From: Schumannella soli
GTDB lineage: Bacteria > Actinomycetota > Actinomycetes > Actinomycetales > Microbacteriaceae
DNA: 64,000 bases
Reading direction: 5' to 3'
Assembly (NCBI RefSeq): GCF_006517435.1
Contig: NZ_VHQG01000002.1
Coordinates: forward strand, 1,134,799 to 1,198,798
Shown piece after piece: positions 21,143 to 29,852 of this stretch (positions are counted from its first letter, which is position 1; each line of letters opens with the position of its first letter). Below the pieces are notes generated by a model. That model was not told the origin of the DNA and made no database searches. It saw only the letters and a list, made by a program, of their open reading frames with translations. The position numbers were made by a program, and so were the translations under genes.

Positions 21143-22837
21143 TCATTCGGCCGGGGTCCGCGTGAGCAGCTGGATGAACATCGCGTCGGTCCCGTGCCGG
21201 TGCGGCCACAGCTGCGCCGCCGTGTCGGCCGCGTCGCCGTCGGGGGTCAGCTCCAGGTCGCGGGTCGCGATCGGCGCGAGCGCCGCCGGGGTGTCGACCG
21301 CCCGCAGCTCGGGGTGCCGGGCGAGCGCACCGGCGACGACCTCGCGGGTCTCGGCGAGGTGCGGAGAGCACGTCACGTAGGCGATCAGGCCGCCGGGGCG
21401 CAGGGCCGTCACCGCCGCATCCAGCAACTCGCCCTGCAGCACGGCCAGCTCGGCGACGTCGTCGGGGTGCTTGCGCCAGCGCGCCTCGGGGCGGCGACGC
21501 AGGGCGCCCAGCCCGGTGCAGGGCGCATCGAGCAGGATGCGGTCGAACTGCTCCGGTCCGGTGATCGAGCCCGCCGGGCCGGAGCCGAAGCGGCGGCCGT
21601 CGCCCTCGAGCACCTCGGGCGGCTCGGGCAGGGCGTCGAGCGCACGCCGCACCAGACCGGCGCGGGCCGGCACGAGCTCGTTCGCGAGCAGGGTCGCCCC
21701 GGTGCGCGCGGCCTCGGCCGCGAGCAGGGCCGCCTTGCCGCCGGGGCCGGCGCAGACGTCGAGCCAGCGCTCCCCCGGCTCGACCGGACGACTGCGGCTC
21801 AGCGCGAGGGCGGCGAGCTGCGAACCCTGGTCCTGAACGCGGGCGCGGCCGTCGGCGACGGCGGGGATCGCGGCCGGATCGCCGGACGCGGCGACGAGGC
21901 CGAGAGGAGAGACGCGGTCGATCTCGGCGGGGTGGATGTCGGCGGCAGCGCCCGCTCGGAGGGCGGCGCCGTCGGTGCTCGCGCCGACGACCTCGGTCGG
22001 CTCGACGAGACCCGGCAGCGCCACGAGGTTGACGCGCGGCGGCACGTTGTCGGCGGCGAGCAGCTCGGCGAGCTCCGCCTCGCGACCGGACGCGGCCAGC
22101 GCGGCGCGCAGGGCCTCGACGACCCACAGCGGATGCGCGTGCTCGACGGCGAGCAGCGCGTCGCCGTCGACGTGGGCCGTCGCACGGCGCAGCCAGATCG
22201 CGGCGTCGTCGCGCGCGATCGTGCGCAGCACGCCGTTGACGAAGCCCGAGGCGTTCTTCGCCCCCGCAGCCCGGGTCAGCTCGACCGACTCGTCGACAGC
22301 CGCGTGCGGCGCGAGCTCCATGCCGAGCAGCTGGTGCGCGCCGAGACGCAGCACGTCGAGCACCGGCGGGTCGATGCGGTCGGTCTCGCGGCCGGCGGCC
22401 AGCTCGATGACGCGGTCGTAGTAGCCGAGCCGACGCAGCGTGCCGTAGGCGAGCTCGGTCGCGAAGCCCGCATCCCGGCCCGTCAGCCCGGCCTCGGCGA
22501 TGCGGCTCGGCAGCAGCAGGTTCGCGTAGGCGTCGTCGGCGGTGACGGCGCGGATGACGTCGTAGGCGACCTGCCGCGGCAGCGTCACCCGCGGGCGCGG
22601 AGGCCGGGGCGGTTCGGCCGCGCGCTCGGCTCGACGACGGTCGCGGTCCGCGCGCTCGCGGCGCTCCTCGCGCGCGGAGCGGGCCTCGCGGTCGTCGGCG
22701 CTCTCGCGCGGAGCACGGCGACCGCGGTCGCCGCCGGAGCGGTTCGCGCCGCCGGACCGCTCGGCGCCGCCGCGACCGCGTCCCGCTCCGCCGGAGCGCC
22801 CGTTCGCACCGCCGGAACGGCCGCCCGCGCCGCTCAC
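21143..22837 (-). CDS. rsmB: 16S rRNA (cytosine-C5) methyltransferase RsmB
   Basis: RsmB methylates a cytosine of 16S rRNA (C967 in E. coli) with S-adenosylmethionine. After an unusual N-terminal extension, a NusB-like RNA-binding domain (about 85-215) is followed by the Rossmann methyltransferase domain. That domain has WLDVCAGPGGKAALL for cofactor binding and the two catalytic cysteines in DAPCTGLGALRRRP and YVTCSPHL. The first 80 residues are Gly/Ser/Arg-rich with SGGANRSGG-like repeats and then a long charged run. The GTG start overlaps the fmt stop by four bases, which makes this extension real rather than mis-annotated. An upstream start would run far into fmt. Confidence 0.93.
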   Translation of the reverse strand: MSGAGGRSGGANGRSGGAGRGRGGAERSGGANRSGGDRGRRAPRESADDREARSAREERRERADRDRRRAERAAEPPRPPRPRVTLPRQVAYDVIRAVTADDAYANLLLPSRIAEAGLTGRDAGFATELAYGTLRRLGYYDRVIELAAGRETDRIDPPVLDVLRLGAHQLLGMELAPHAAVDESVELTRAAGAKNASGFVNGVLRTIARDDAAIWLRRATAHVDGDALLAVEHAHPLWVVEALRAALAASGREAELAELLAADNVPPRVNLVALPGLVEPTEVVGASTDGAALRAGAAADIHPAEIDRVSPLGLVAASGDPAAIPAVADGRARVQDQGSQLAALALSRSRPVEPGERWLDVCAGPGGKAALLAAEAARTGATLLANELVPARAGLVRRALDALPEPPEVLEGDGRRFGSGPAGSITGPEQFDRILLDAPCTGLGALRRRPEARWRKHPDDVAELAVLQGELLDAAVTALRPGGLIAYVTCSPHLAETREVVAGALARHPELRAVDTPAALAPIATRDLELTPDGDAADTAAQLWPHRHGTDAMFIQLLTRTPAE

Positions 22838-23754
22838 GAGAGCACCGTCGCGCCCTGGCGTCCGCGCCACCAGTCGGCCGCGCGCATGCCCTTCTTGCCC
22901 GCGGGCTGCACCTCGCTCAGCTCGAGCGGGGTGTCGGCGGTTCCCACCACGACCTGACCGGCGCGCAGGTCGACTGCGCCCGGGGACAGCGGGGCGACGT
23001 CGTGCGCCAGGGCTCCGGCGAGCACCTTGAACCGCTCGCCGTCGAGGGTCGTCCAGGCGCCCGGCTCGGGCGTGACGCCGCGCAGGCGCGCGACGAGCTC
23101 GGCACCCGGCCGGGTCCAGTCGAGACGGCCGTCGTCGAGGGTCAGCTTGGGGGCGAAGCTCGGCTCGCCGCTCTGCTCGCTGAGCGTCGCGGTGCCGGCG
23201 GCGAGTGCATCCACGGTGTCGCTCAGCAGCTCGGCGCCGGAGTCGGCGAGGCGGGTGAGCAGCTCGCCGGCCGTCGTGTGCCGGCCGACCGCTGACGGCT
23301 GCGTCGCGAGCAGCGGGCCCGCATCCAGCTCCTCGACGAGGCGGAACACGCTCGCGCCCGTCGTCTCGTCGCCCGCGATGAGCGCGTGCTGCACCGGGGC
23401 GGCGCCGCGCCAGGCGGGCAGCAGCGAGAAGTGCAGGTTGATCCAGCCGAGGCGCGGGGCCGAGAGCAGCGGCTCGCGGATGAGCCCGCCGTAGGCGACG
23501 ACGACGCCGAGGTCGGCATCCAGCGCGATCAGCTCGTCGGCCACCGGCGCGAGCCGAGCGGCGCGGACGACCGGGACGCCGGCCTCCTCCGCGACCTCGG
23601 CGACCGGCGTCGGCGTGAGCACGCGCTTGCGCCCCTGCGGGGTGTCGGGGCGGGTCACGACGGCGGCGACCTCGTGCGGCGAGGCGAGCAGGCGCCGCAG
23701 GCTCGGCACGGCGGCGGCGGGCGAGCCCGCGAAGATCAGACGGAGCGAAGACAT
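22834..23754 (-). CDS. fmt: Methionyl-tRNA formyltransferase
   Basis: Fmt formylates initiator Met-tRNA with 10-formyl-tetrahydrofolate. The 306-residue protein has the N-terminal formyl transfer domain, with VVAYGGLI, the catalytic NLHFSLLPAWRGAAP region (Asn and His) and GDETTGASV. A C-terminal OB-like domain binds the tRNA. The chosen ATG matches the family N-terminus LRLIFAGSP. It overlaps rsmB by four bases and lies 186 nt from priA. Confidence 0.96.
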   Translation of the reverse strand: MSSLRLIFAGSPAAAVPSLRRLLASPHEVAAVVTRPDTPQGRKRVLTPTPVAEVAEEAGVPVVRAARLAPVADELIALDADLGVVVAYGGLIREPLLSAPRLGWINLHFSLLPAWRGAAPVQHALIAGDETTGASVFRLVEELDAGPLLATQPSAVGRHTTAGELLTRLADSGAELLSDTVDALAAGTATLSEQSGEPSFAPKLTLDDGRLDWTRPGAELVARLRGVTPEPGAWTTLDGERFKVLAGALAHDVAPLSPGAVDLRAGQVVVGTADTPLELSEVQPAGKKGMRAADWWRGRQGATVLS

Positions 23755-23940
23755 CCCGCCGATCCTCCCACGCAGCTCCCTCCTCCGGATCCGCGCGCGG
23801 ACTCCGGCGTCGGTGACCAAGGAGTGGCCACGAGCGCACGGCGCACACGGCGTATCGCGGGCAGTCGCGGCCACCCGCGAGAAGCGGCGCGACATCTCGG
23901 CACAGCAGCGACGAGGATGACGCTCGTCGCGCTCGGAGCC

Positions 23941-26016
23941 CTACTCGTCGAAGGGCGTCGAGTCGTCGAAGATCACCCGCAGCGGCACCGGCTGGCGCCC
24001 GCGCTTGCGCTGATCGGGACGCGCGCTGCGCCGCGTCGACGACAGCCGGATCATCTCCGCGCGCAGCTCGGCCGCCACCTCGGCGGCGATGCCGTAGTCG
24101 AGGCGCACGATCGCGCGCACGAGACCCTCGGGCTGCGGCAGCGGGCCGAGCACATCGAGGCCGGGACGCTGGATGCGGTCGAGCGCGGCCGTCACGACAT
24201 CCGGCGGCCCGAGCAGGGTGGCCGCGCGCACGGCCGGCGGGAAGCGCAGCGGTCGCCGGTCGGCGAGCTCGTCGCGCGCGTAGTCGGCGAGTCGCCACGT
24301 GCTCAGCGCCGAGGCCAGCGCTCCCCCGACCCCGACCAGCACGGTCGGCGCGTCATCGGCGGCGAGAGCCGTCGCATCCGCCCACCAGCGCAGGCAGTCC
24401 TCGCCGACGTGCAGGCTCTCGCGCGCGACCATGCGCTCGCCGTCGAGCAGCACGACGGCCCGGTACCCGCCGGCGGCGATCGGCTCGGCTCCGCGCGTGG
24501 CGATGACGAGTGCGGGCTTGTCGTCGACGTGCTGCACCGGGTGCTCCCCGTCGGCGACGATCACGCGCTCGCCCGGGAACGCGCGGCCCAGATCCTCGGC
24601 GGTGCGCACCGAGCCGCTCCCCCGCGGCCGCAGCTTCACGCCGTCGCACTGGGCGCACTGCCACTGCGAATCGGGCACGCCGCACCAGAGGCAGCTCACG
24701 GCTCCGCCGCGGCCGCGCTGCTGCAGCGGGCCTCCGCAGTGCCGGCAGCGGGCCGCGCTGCCGCAGTCGGCGCAGGCGAGGCCCGGCGCGAAGCCCGGGC
24801 GGGCGACCTGGAACAGCACCGGGCCCTTCCGCAGTGCCTCGCGCGCGGTGCGCCAGGCGCTCGAGGGGATGCGCGCCCGCTCGGCCAGCTCGTCGCGCGC
24901 CGTCAGATTGGCGCTCGGCAGCACCGACGGGCGCGGGGTGCGGGCCGGGCCGATCGCCTCCAGGTAGTCCAGCTCGACGAGGCGCTGCACCTCGGTGCTG
25001 CGCACGTGGCCGGCGAAGAGCAGCGCGCCGCCCTGCTGCTGCTGGCGCAGCAGCGCCGCATCCCGCGTGTGCACATAAGGGGCGTGCGGCTCGCGGTGCA
25101 GCGGGTCGCCGTCGTCCCACAGCGCGACCAGTCCGAGCTTCTCAGCCGGCGCGTAGACGGCCGAGCGGGTGCCGACCACGATGCACGGACCGTCGATCGC
25201 GCGCAGCAGGGCGCGGAAGCGCTGCGAGGGCGTGCCCGCCGCATCCCAGCGCACGATCGCCTCCTCGGGCACGAGCGCCGTGAGCGCGGCGAGCAGCTGG
25301 TCGATGTCGCGGTAGTCGGGCAGCGCGAGGATGGCCGTGCCGCCCTCCGCGAGCGCCATCCGCGCCGCCTCGGCGAGCGTCACCGCCCAGCGGCCGACCC
25401 AGTCGCCCGCCGGGGTCTTCGTCACGCCGGTCAGCGCCTGCAGCGCTGCGCGTCGGCCGCCGCGCACGACGGCATCGAGCGTCTCGGGCGCGTGCTGGGT
25501 GATGACCGCCGGAGCCGACACCGCGCGCACCACGGCGCGCATCCGCTCGACCTCCTCGGGATCGCGCTCGAGCCACGCCTTCTCGACGCGCGCCTGCCGC
25601 TTCGGCACCGCGAGTCGCAGCACGTCGGAGGCCGACCCGGCGGCGCGCGTCGCCACGCCGCGCGCCAGCGTCCAGACTTCGGGACGCAGAACCGGCACGG
25701 GCGAGACGACATCTTCGAGGTCGCTCAGCGGCCCCGGGAACTCCTGCTGGTCGGTCAGCTCCACCACGAGCGCATCCACCGTGCGACCCACCGTGCGCAG
25801 CGGCGCGCGCACCCGCACGCCGGGCGCGACCGCGTCAGCCAGCTGCGGCGGGATGCGGTACTCGAGCAGCCGGTCGAGCTGCGGCAGCGGCGAGTCGAGC
25901 AGCACCCGGGCGATGACCGGGGCGCCGACGGCCGCGGCCGGGAACAGCCCCGCGGGCGCGCTCGACGCCCCGGGCAGGTCGTCCGTGCCCGGGCTCGCGT
26001 CAGCGGCCCCGGGCAC
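23941..26016 (-). CDS. priA: Primosomal protein N' (PriA), helicase-degenerate actinobacterial form
   Basis: PriA restarts stalled replication forks by recognising branched DNA and loading the replicative helicase. The 691-residue protein keeps the N-terminal 3' DNA-binding domain and the zinc-binding cysteines (CADC, CRHC, CLWC and CAQC pattern around residues 410-455). The ATPase motifs are lost. Where other PriA proteins have a GxxGSGKT Walker A, this one reads GVTKTPAGDWVGRW. The DEEH Walker B position reads WDDGD. Such forms are known throughout actinobacteria and are thought not to unwind DNA. The GTG start lies 2 nt after metK. Confidence 0.93.
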   Translation of the reverse strand: MPGAADASPGTDDLPGASSAPAGLFPAAAVGAPVIARVLLDSPLPQLDRLLEYRIPPQLADAVAPGVRVRAPLRTVGRTVDALVVELTDQQEFPGPLSDLEDVVSPVPVLRPEVWTLARGVATRAAGSASDVLRLAVPKRQARVEKAWLERDPEEVERMRAVVRAVSAPAVITQHAPETLDAVVRGGRRAALQALTGVTKTPAGDWVGRWAVTLAEAARMALAEGGTAILALPDYRDIDQLLAALTALVPEEAIVRWDAAGTPSQRFRALLRAIDGPCIVVGTRSAVYAPAEKLGLVALWDDGDPLHREPHAPYVHTRDAALLRQQQQGGALLFAGHVRSTEVQRLVELDYLEAIGPARTPRPSVLPSANLTARDELAERARIPSSAWRTAREALRKGPVLFQVARPGFAPGLACADCGSAARCRHCGGPLQQRGRGGAVSCLWCGVPDSQWQCAQCDGVKLRPRGSGSVRTAEDLGRAFPGERVIVADGEHPVQHVDDKPALVIATRGAEPIAAGGYRAVVLLDGERMVARESLHVGEDCLRWWADATALAADDAPTVLVGVGGALASALSTWRLADYARDELADRRPLRFPPAVRAATLLGPPDVVTAALDRIQRPGLDVLGPLPQPEGLVRAIVRLDYGIAAEVAAELRAEMIRLSSTRRSARPDQRKRGRQPVPLRVIFDDSTPFDE

Positions 26017-26018
26017 GC

Positions 26019-27215
26019 TCAGAGCCCGGCGGACTCGCGGAGCGCATCCACGCGGTCGAGACGCTCCCAGGTGAAGTCGGGCAGCTCGCGGCCGAAGTGG
26101 CCGTAGGTCGCCGTCTCCGCGTAGATCGGACGGAGCAGATCGAGGTCGCGGATGATCGCCGCCGGACGCAGGTCGAAGACCTCCCGGATCGCGCTCGCGA
26201 TGCGCTCCTCGGGCAGGTGCGCGGTGCCGAAGGTCTCGACGTAGAGGCCGACGGGGGCCGCGGCGCCGATCGCGTAGGCGACCTGGACCTCGAGCCTGTC
26301 GGCGAGGCCCGCGGCGACCGCGTTCTTGGCGACCCAGCGCATCGCGTACGCGGCCGAACGGTCGACCTTCGACGGGTCCTTGCCGCTGAACGCGCCGCCG
26401 CCGTGACGGGCGGCGCCGCCGTAGGTGTCGACGATGATCTTGCGGCCGGTGAGGCCGGCGTCGCCCTGCGGGCCGCCGATCTCGAACTTACCGGTCGGGT
26501 TCACGAGCACCTTGTGCGCCGTGGAGTCGAGGTCGACCTCGGCGAGGACGGGATCGATGACGATCTCGCGCACGGCGGCGCGCAGGTCGTCGAGAGCGAT
26601 CGTCGGCGCGTGCTGCGTCGAGAGCACGACGGTGTCGATCGTGCGCGGCACGGTGCCCTCGTAGCCGACGGTGACCTGGGTCTTGCCGTCGGGGCGCAGC
26701 CAGTCGACGACGCCGTCGTGGCGCACCCGCGCGAGTCGTTCGCTGAGGCGGTGCGCCAGCCAGATCGGCAGCGGCATGAGGCTCGGCGTCTCGGTCGTCG
26801 CGAAGCCGAACATGATGCCCTGGTCGCCGGCGCCCTGGCGGTCGAGCTCGTCGATGCTCGCCTGCTCGCGGGCCTCGTAGGCGGAGTCGACGCCCTGGGC
26901 GATGTCGGGCGACTGCCCGCCGATCGAGACGGTGACGCCGCAGGAGCGGCCGTCGAACCAGACGTCCGACGAGGTGTAGCCGATGTCGGTGATGCGCTTG
27001 CGCACGATGCCCGGGATGTCGACGTAGCCGGTCGTCGAGACCTCGCCGGCGACGTGCACGAGACCGGTGGTGACGAGGGTCTCGACGGCGACGCGGGCGC
27101 CGGGGTCGACCTCGAGCAGCGCGTCGAGGATCGAGTCGCTGATCTGGTCGCAGATCTTGTCGGGGTGGCCCTCGGTGACCGACTCCGAGGTGAACAGGCG
27201 CAGGGGGGTGCTCAT
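26019..27215 (-). CDS. metK: S-adenosylmethionine synthetase
   Basis: MetK makes S-adenosylmethionine from methionine and ATP, releasing pyrophosphate and phosphate. The 398-residue protein has the ATP motif [16 protein letters not shown], the [10 protein letters not shown] hexapeptide region and the P-loop-like [20 protein letters not shown] lies 5 nt before the ATG. An 11-bp inverted repeat fills the spacer toward coaBC. It supplies the methyl donor used by enzymes such as RsmB. Confidence 0.98.
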   Translation of the reverse strand: MSTPLRLFTSESVTEGHPDKICDQISDSILDALLEVDPGARVAVETLVTTGLVHVAGEVSTTGYVDIPGIVRKRITDIGYTSSDVWFDGRSCGVTVSIGGQSPDIAQGVDSAYEAREQASIDELDRQGAGDQGIMFGFATTETPSLMPLPIWLAHRLSERLARVRHDGVVDWLRPDGKTQVTVGYEGTVPRTIDTVVLSTQHAPTIALDDLRAAVREIVIDPVLAEVDLDSTAHKVLVNPTGKFEIGGPQGDAGLTGRKIIVDTYGGAARHGGGAFSGKDPSKVDRSAAYAMRWVAKNAVAAGLADRLEVQVAYAIGAAAPVGLYVETFGTAHLPEERIASAIREVFDLRPAAIIRDLDLLRPIYAETATYGHFGRELPDFTWERLDRVDALRESAGL

Positions 27216-27236
27216 GGGCGCTCCGGGGTTCGTGGG

Positions 27237-27299
27237 GGTGACGTCGCGGTCGGGTGCCCGCCTGCGCGGGGCAGGACGAGCGCGGGATGCGACGTCACC
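27237..27299. repeat. 11-bp inverted repeat between coaBC and metK
   Basis: GGTGACGTCGC (27237-27247) and its exact complement (27289-27299) enclose 41 nt that hold a further small GCCC...GGGC stem. It lies between the coaBC stop (27302) and the metK start (27215). It may be a terminator for coaBC or a structured leader of metK. No known SAM riboswitch core was recognised. Confidence 0.5.
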
Positions 27300-27301
27300 G
27301 C

Positions 27302-28558
27302 TCAGGTGGTGCGGGCCGCGTCGGCGGCGGTCTCGGTGACGAGATCGAGGATACGGTCGGCGACCGACGCTTTACTCCCCGTTGCTTCGGCGCGGATCTC
27401 TCCGGCCGCGTCGATGACGATGATCTCGTTCGTCTCGGCTTGGAATCCCTCGTGCCAGCCGACGCGGTTGAGCACGAGCAGGTCGACGCCCTTGCGGGCG
27501 GCCTTGGCGCGGCCGAGGGCGAGCTGGGCGTCGCGGTCGGGCTCGGTCTCGGCGGCGAAGCCGACGATCGTCTGGCCCGGGCGTCGCACGCTCGTGAGCT
27601 CGCGCAGGATGTCGGGGTTGCGCACGAGCCGCAGGGCGAGCTCGTCGCCCTGGTCGTCCTTCTTGATCTTCGCGGTGGCGATCTCGACCGGGCGGTAGTC
27701 GGCGACGGCCGCGGCCATGATCACGACATCCGCTTCGCCGGTCGCCGCGAGGGCGGCCTCGCGCAGCTCGGCCGCGGTGCTGACGGCGACGACCCGCACA
27801 CCCGTCGGGGCGGCGATGTCGAGGTTCGCGGCGAGCAGGGTCACGTCGGCGCCGCGGGCGGCGGCGGCCAGCGCGAGCGCGACGCCCTGCCGGCCCGAGG
27901 AGCGGTTGCCGACGAAGCGCACCGGGTCGATGGGCTCGCGGGTGCCTCCGGCCGTGACGAGCACGCGGCGGCCGGCGAGGTCCTGCGGGATCGCGGATGC
28001 GGACGCGTCGACGGCGGCGGGCGACGCCGACTCCCCCGGCAGCACGGAGAGGACCGCGGCGACGATCTCGTCCGGCTCGCTGAGCCGGCCCGGTCCGCTG
28101 TCCGCGCCGGTGAGCTGACCGTCGGCGGGGCCGACGAACACGACGCCGCGCTCGCGCAGCAGGGCGACGTTCGCGACGGTTGCCGGGTTCTGCCACATCT
28201 CGGTGTGCATCGCCGGGGCGATCACGAGCGGGGCGCGGGAGGCGAGGACCGTCGTGCCGAGCAGGTCGTCGGAGATGCCCGCGGCGAGCTTCGCGAGCGC
28301 GGCGGCGGTCGCCGGGGCGATCACGATCGCGTCGGCGCGCTGGCCGAGGGCGACGTGGCGCACCTCGCTGACGTCGTCGAAGACCGACGTCGTCACCGGG
28401 TTGCGGCTGATGGCCTCCCAGGTGGGGAGGCCGACGAAGCGCAGCGCGGCATCCGTCGGCACGACATGCACGTCATGCCCGGCGAGCACGAGGGCGCGCA
28501 CGACGGCGACGGCCTTGTAGGCCGCGATGCCGCCGGTCACGCCGACGACGATGTTCAC
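27302..28558 (-). CDS. coaBC: Bifunctional phosphopantothenoylcysteine decarboxylase / synthase
   Basis: CoaBC carries out two steps of coenzyme A synthesis: ligation of cysteine to phosphopantothenate, and decarboxylation of the product. The 418-residue protein has the N-terminal FMN-dependent CoaC domain (VTGGIAAYK, and [11 protein letters not shown] holding the conserved active-site segment). The C-terminal CoaB domain follows ([19 protein letters not shown] and RSSGRQG). The start is GTG. It follows rpoZ by 33 nt, the order found in M. tuberculosis (Rv1390-Rv1391). Confidence 0.96.
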   Translation of the reverse strand: MNIVVGVTGGIAAYKAVAVVRALVLAGHDVHVVPTDAALRFVGLPTWEAISRNPVTTSVFDDVSEVRHVALGQRADAIVIAPATAAALAKLAAGISDDLLGTTVLASRAPLVIAPAMHTEMWQNPATVANVALLRERGVVFVGPADGQLTGADSGPGRLSEPDEIVAAVLSVLPGESASPAAVDASASAIPQDLAGRRVLVTAGGTREPIDPVRFVGNRSSGRQGVALALAAAARGADVTLLAANLDIAAPTGVRVVAVSTAAELREAALAATGEADVVIMAAAVADYRPVEIATAKIKKDDQGDELALRLVRNPDILRELTSVRRPGQTIVGFAAETEPDRDAQLALGRAKAARKGVDLLVLNRVGWHEGFQAETNEIIVIDAAGEIRAEATGSKASVADRILDLVTETAADAARTT

Positions 28559-28591
28559 GCTGGCTCCGCGGACGAGGGCGTCGTCAGACGC

Positions 28592-28861
28592 TTACTCGGC
28601 CTCGGCGTTCGGGTCGGCGGCGAGCACCAGCTTGTCTTCGTTGATCTCGCGCATGGCGACCGAGAGCGGCTTGTCGTCGATCGTCGAGTCGACGAGCGGG
28701 CCGACGTTGTCGAAGAGCGAGCCCTCGTGCAGGTCGGCGTAGTAGTCGTTGATCTGGCGCGCGCGCTTCGAGGCGAAGATGACGAGCTGGTACTTCGACT
28801 CCACCTTCGAGAGCAGCTCGTCGATCGGCGGGTCGATGATGCCGGAGTTCTTGTCGGCCAT
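28592..28861 (-). CDS. rpoZ: RNA polymerase omega subunit
   Basis: Omega helps assemble RNA polymerase by clamping the beta' subunit. The 89-residue protein has the conserved [19 protein letters not shown] helix and the actinobacterial C-terminal part with [15 protein letters not shown] precedes the ATG by 6 nt. A near-perfect TAGAAT -10 box lies upstream, so rpoZ probably starts its own transcript toward coaBC. An unassigned gene separates it from gmk, its usual neighbour. Confidence 0.96.
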   Translation of the reverse strand: MADKNSGIIDPPIDELLSKVESKYQLVIFASKRARQINDYYADLHEGSLFDNVGPLVDSTIDDKPLSVAMREINEDKLVLAADPNAEAE

Positions 28862-28897
28862 GGTGCGCTCCTGACGGTTCGGAGGAAAAGACTCTCG

Positions 28898-28903
28898 ATT
28901 CTA
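28898..28903 (-). promoter_or_regulatory. -10 box of rpoZ (TAGAAT)
   Basis: TAGAAT on the minus strand, just after the stop of the 294-residue gene, differs from TATAAT at one position and fits TANNNT. The leader to the rpoZ ATG would be about 30 nt. It suggests that rpoZ-coaBC transcription is independent of the pyr-gmk operon. Confidence 0.55.
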
Positions 28904-28919
28904 GCTGACGCGCGGCCGC

Positions 28920-29804
28920 TCAGCTCGCGGCGCGCATCTGATCGAGCAGCCGGAAGGCATCCACCTCGTCGGCGGGCCCGCCGGTGTCGCCGAAGCGCAC
29001 CCCCTGCGGGGCGCCGAGCAGCTCGACGAGGAAGATCAGCTCCAGCGCCTGCTCGGGTCGCAGCCCCGGATGGAGCTGCGCGACCACGGCGCCCCACTGC
29101 TGCCCCGACGCGGTCGTGCACGGCAGCACGACGCGGTCGTATCGGGGATCGACGCTGCCGCGCACCGCCGGGCCGTTGCGGAACAGCAGCACGAGCTCAC
29201 CGTCGCCGTCGAGACCGCCGACACCCGGATCCGGCAGCAGCGGGGAGTTCTTCGCGCGACTGCGCAGCGCGCGCACGTTGGTGCGCACCACGAGCGCCAG
29301 ATCGGCCCAGCGGATGAGCGGCACCGTCGGCAGGTGGATGCCTGCCATCGAGACGCCGATGAACGCGGCGGGTCCGTCGCCGAAGTAGGGGCGCAGTGCC
29401 TCCGCTTCGACCCGCAGCCGCTCCTGCTTGGCGCGGGCCTCGTACTGGCCGACGAAGAACAGGCTCGGGTTCTGCTGGGCGATCGCCATGTAGGTCCAGT
29501 AGGCGCCGTTCGGGTCCCTCGTCCGCGGTGCGGCCGCGGCGAGCGAGTACTCGAAGCCGTAGCGTCCGCCGCCGAGGAACCACGACCACCACTGCCCGCG
29601 GTCGGCGCTGAAGGCGGGGGTGGGGGTCGGCCTCGCGGGGTACCGGGAGATGACGGCGCTGGCGTCAGCCCACAGCGGCGCCGCTCCGACGGTCGGCTGA
29701 CGGGTGGGATGAACCGGGTACGCCGTCGGCGCCGCGTCGAAGGGCGGCGCCTCGGCGCGCGCGCCGGACTGCTGGGTGTCGCCGAAGCCGTCGGTCACCG
29801 GCAT
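28920..29804 (-). CDS. Unassigned 294-residue protein between gmk and rpoZ
   Basis: I do not recognise this protein. The first 65 residues are Pro/Ala-rich and look disordered. An aromatic, Gly-rich stretch follows (about 68-105, with QWWSWFLGGGRYGFEY). After it comes an alpha/beta region with FIGVSMAGIHLP, LVLLFRNGPAVRG and a C-terminal LELIFLVELLGAPQG helix. There is no signal peptide, clear membrane segment or cysteine motif. GGAG abuts the ATG but lies 6 nt before a GTG at 29798, which may be the true start. A TAGTCT -10 box overlaps the gmk stop, so it seems to be transcribed on its own. Codon use matches its neighbours. Confidence 0.75.
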   Translation of the reverse strand: MPVTDGFGDTQQSGARAEAPPFDAAPTAYPVHPTRQPTVGAAPLWADASAVISRYPARPTPTPAFSADRGQWWSWFLGGGRYGFEYSLAAAAPRTRDPNGAYWTYMAIAQQNPSLFFVGQYEARAKQERLRVEAEALRPYFGDGPAAFIGVSMAGIHLPTVPLIRWADLALVVRTNVRALRSRAKNSPLLPDPGVGGLDGDGELVLLFRNGPAVRGSVDPRYDRVVLPCTTASGQQWGAVVAQLHPGLRPEQALELIFLVELLGAPQGVRFGDTGGPADEVDAFRLLDQMRAAS

Positions 29805-29846
29805 CTCCGTTCGATCAGCGGCGTTCGAGAGGGATCCTCGACCTCG

Positions 29847-29852
29847 AGACTA
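29847..29852 (-). promoter_or_regulatory. -10 box of the 294-residue gene (TAGTCT)
   Basis: TAGTCT on the minus strand overlaps the gmk stop codon and fits TANNNT. The leader would be about 36-42 nt. No matching -35 box is evident. Confidence 0.35.

Noticed and set aside
27216-27301. Known SAM riboswitch upstream of metK
   Set aside because: The spacer is too short for SAM-I or SAM-IV and shows none of their conserved core sequences. Only an inverted repeat is supported.
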